NCBI GenBank assembly: GCA_965261315.1
Contig: CBDHDM010000031.1
Location: 186,001 to 250,000, forward strand
DNA: 64,000 bases
Direction of reading: 5' to 3'
From: Endozoicomonas sp965261315
GTDB taxonomy: Bacteria > Pseudomonadota > Gammaproteobacteria > Pseudomonadales > Endozoicomonadaceae
The translations under genes were made by a program, and so were the position numbers. Below, one piece after another: positions 62,013 to 64,000 of the stretch (its first letter is position 1; every line of letters starts with the position of its first letter). Below the pieces are notes generated by a model that was not told the origin of the DNA, searched no databases, and was given only the letters and a program-made list of their open reading frames with translations.

Positions 62013-62679
62013 ATGAGTTCAAGTCATCAGAAGAAAGTCGCCGTTATCCTCTCTGGATGTGGTGTTTATGATGGTGCTGAAATCCACGAATCAGTACTGA
62101 CGCTCCTGAGTATTGAGCAACAGGGCGCAACGTATCAGTGCTTTGCTCCTGATATGAATCAACATCATGTGATTAACCATTTAACGGGTGAAGAAACTGC
62201 AGAGCAGCGAAAATGTTCTGGTTGAGGCAGCCAGAATTGCACGGGGTGATATCGAACCACTGGCTGCCCTGAAGGTTGCTGATTTTGATGCCCTGATTGT
62301 TCCGGGCGGCTTTGGTGCAGCAAAAAACCTGTCGGATTTTGCTTTCGAGGGAGCCGAAATGCGTGTACAGGTTGATATGATGGTTGCCGTTAAGGCTTTT
62401 GCCGAAGCAGGTAAGCCTATTGGTCTTATCTGTATTGCGCCGGTAATGGTTGGGCGTATTTTTGGGGAAGGTGTTATCGCTACCATTGGTAACGACGCTG
62501 CTACTGCCGAAGCGATGGAGCAGACCGGGGTCACACATCAAGCCTGTGCAGTGGATGATATTGTTGTGGATGAGTCTCACAAGCTGGTGACAACACCAGC
62601 GTATATGGTGGCACAAAACATCAGTGAGGCTGCAGCAGGTATTAATAAACTGGTTATAAAAATAGTAAATATGAGCTGA
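62013..62679 (+). CDS. elbB: ElbB-type DJ-1/PfpI glyoxalase-like protein (frameshift near 62210)
   Basis: DJ-1/PfpI-superfamily protein similar to E. coli ElbB (glyoxalase III-like, linked to isoprenoid metabolism). The first part reads VAVILSGCGVYDGAEIHESV and HHVINHLTGEETAEQR, then runs off frame at CGAAAATG. With one A fewer it continues NVLVEAARIARGDIEPLAAL. The second part has LIVPGGFGAAKNLSDFAF, GLICIAPVMVGRIF (nucleophile Cys) and CAVDDIVVDESHKLVTTPAY. The corrected length is 221 aa, near the family norm. GGAG lies nine bases before the ATG. The extra A is in a homopolymer, consistent with a read error. Confidence 0.92.
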
Positions 62680-62754
62680 AATCCCTCTGGGAGCAAATGA
62701 TTCAGAGTCTTTCTATAAAAGACTCTGAAGTGACAGTGAGTATGTAATACTTCA

Positions 62755-63905
62755 TTAACGAGGTATTAATACATACAGCTTGCCAGGTTCCTGCTGCGGT
62801 CCTGCGAGAAGAGCTGCATCTTTGCCAAACCCCATGTAGATATCACCTCGGGCAGGGCCTTTTATGGCGCTGCCGGTATCCTGGGCAACCATCATTTGTT
62901 GAAATCTCTCACCGGTCGCCGTGAGGCGGGTATCAAGCCAGACTGGCAAGCCAAGAGGGATATAGGATGGGTCGACAGCCAGCGTTCTTCTGCTGGTAGC
63001 GGGAACTCCCCTGAGCGGTGATAGCGCCTTCATCAGAAAAACTGAAAAAGATGTAACGTGGGTTCTGGCTGAGTAGCCACTCTCTCTTGTCAGGATTTTT
63101 CTCCAGCCATGCCTGAATGGTTTGCATGGAAACGTCTTCAAGCTCTCCTTTCTGTTTAAGTATTTTTCCAATAGCTACATAATTGTGCCCATTGTTGCCG
63201 GCATAACCTACATGAATGATTTTTCCATCCGGTAATTCTACGTTGCCCGAGCCCTGAATCTGCAGGAAGAACTTGTCCACCGTACTGTTCAGCCATAACA
63301 GCACGTCACTCTCTTTTGGCGTCTGTTGATCGATCTCTGCCCGGCTACCATAGGGTTTCAGAAACCCTTTCTCGATGCGGCCAACCAGTCCCTGACCGCT
63401 GAGCCCAAAGTCGGAAAGACGGACTTTGACCAGGTCGTGGGGGAGTTTCAAAAGAGGAATAGAATACTCTTCAGAAGGGGTGAGATTGCCTGGAATAACG
63501 GGTGAGTAATAGGCGGTAAATAAGCCTTTATCCTGGGGGAAGATGCGTACAGGCGTGAAGTTCTGCTCGAAAAAGACTTTTAGTTGACGGTCAGGGGTTT
63601 GGCCCAGCTCTTTACATAGAGACTGCCACTGCTGGTAATTCCCCCAGGGACTTTTCTCTGTCAGCACTGAACGATTCAGGTCGCTGACAGCTGTTAACCA
63701 GTGCAGGTCTGACAGCGATGGCCTGTTCCTGACTCCACCCCTCAAGCTCGCTGAATTTTACGGGTTGTTGTTCAGGTGTGGTTTTTAATAGACCGCAACC
63801 AGTGATCAGCAGAGTCATCAGAAGAGGTGTAAATCTTGAAACGCATCGACTGACTGAATAACAGCAGCGTAGGGCGTATCGATGGTGCAGGTATTCAGTG
63901 ATCAC
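62755..63905 (-). CDS. mltA: membrane-bound lytic murein transglycosylase A (two frameshifts)
   Basis: Outer-membrane lipoprotein that cleaves peptidoglycan to anhydro-muropeptides. The lipoprotein signal ends LLMTLLITGC, then KFSELEGWSQEQAIAV. The frame shifts by one base around 63640-63720, and the MltA core follows: FEQNFTPVRIFPQDKGLFTA, YYSPVIPGNL, KFFLQIQGSGNVELPDGKII and GYAGNNGHNYVAIGKILKQK. It shifts again near 63020 into GVPATSRRTLAVDPSYIPLG, VAQDTGSAIKGPARGDIYMG (catalytic Asp) and GKDAALLAGPQQEPGKLYVL. Two one-base insertions explain both breaks and give about 382 aa, as expected for the family. Confidence 0.92.
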
Positions 63906-64000
63906 GTTAGCGCTTTCTGATCTGATGTGGGTTGTTGATATGAAGAACCAGCCTCACTTCAAAAATCGAATAGAGTCTGGTTCTTTGTTTTAAGAAGAGG

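Overview
The window looks like chromosome from a marine, host-associated gammaproteobacterium of the Oceanospirillales type, and Endozoicomonas is my best guess. The reasons are the gene order birA-coaX-SPOR-tRNAs-secE-nusG-rplKAJL-rpoBC, the protein sequences of EF-Tu, RpoB, GlgX and MalZ, and the presence of ankyrin-type and kinase-like orphan genes beside decayed genes and small repeats. The genus is an inference from remembered family sequences; no search was run.

Region 1 (1-18,600) is a glycogen/maltodextrin island: a LacI-type regulator running off the left edge, a LamB-like sugar porin, glgB, glgX, a type I pullulanase (disrupted), and two near-identical glycogen phosphorylases either side of a MalZ-type maltodextrin glucosidase. 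Together they would take up maltodextrin, build branches, debranch, phosphorolyse and trim to glucose and glucose-1-phosphate. Four well-matched copies of a LacI-type operator (core CGTTT, pattern TGNAANCGTTTNCA) lie upstream of glgB, glgX, pullulanase and the first glgP, with a weaker one before the porin, so the island is probably one regulon.

Region 2 (18,600-20,300) is a decayed stretch: a truncated ferritin-like gene, outer-membrane-like remnants and a YjaB-type acetyltransferase. Region 3 (20,300-24,900, minus strand) is the str operon rpsL-rpsG-fusA-tuf. Region 4 (24,900-31,600) separates rpsL from rpoC, which are normally neighbours in relatives. It carries glpX, yihD, a kinase-like protein, a small secreted protein, tlyA, an unknown membrane protein and two MITE-like elements. 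Region 5 (31,600-47,650, minus strand) holds rpoC, rpoB, rplL, rplJ, rplA, rplK, nusG, secE, tRNA-Trp, -Thr, -Gly and -Tyr, a SPOR protein, coaX and birA. The usual tufB between tRNA-Thr and tRNA-Trp is absent.

Region 6 (47,700-56,600) has a HisC-like aminotransferase, a thiC gene with its middle deleted but its TPP riboswitch kept, a YedJ-type HD protein, an acetyltransferase, a collapsed IS66-type element, pgi, and a tail-to-tail pair of orphan genes, one with ankyrin repeats. Region 7 (56,700-64,000) has the pcnB-folK-panB-panC operon, a TPR/retropepsin-like membrane protein, elbB and mltA.

Several genes, including the essential rpoC and fusA and also tuf, elbB, mltA and yedJ, are broken by small frameshifts that are all net insertions. 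In essential genes this points to sequencing or assembly error. Pullulanase, thiC, the ferritin-like gene and the IS are damaged in ways a single base error cannot explain.
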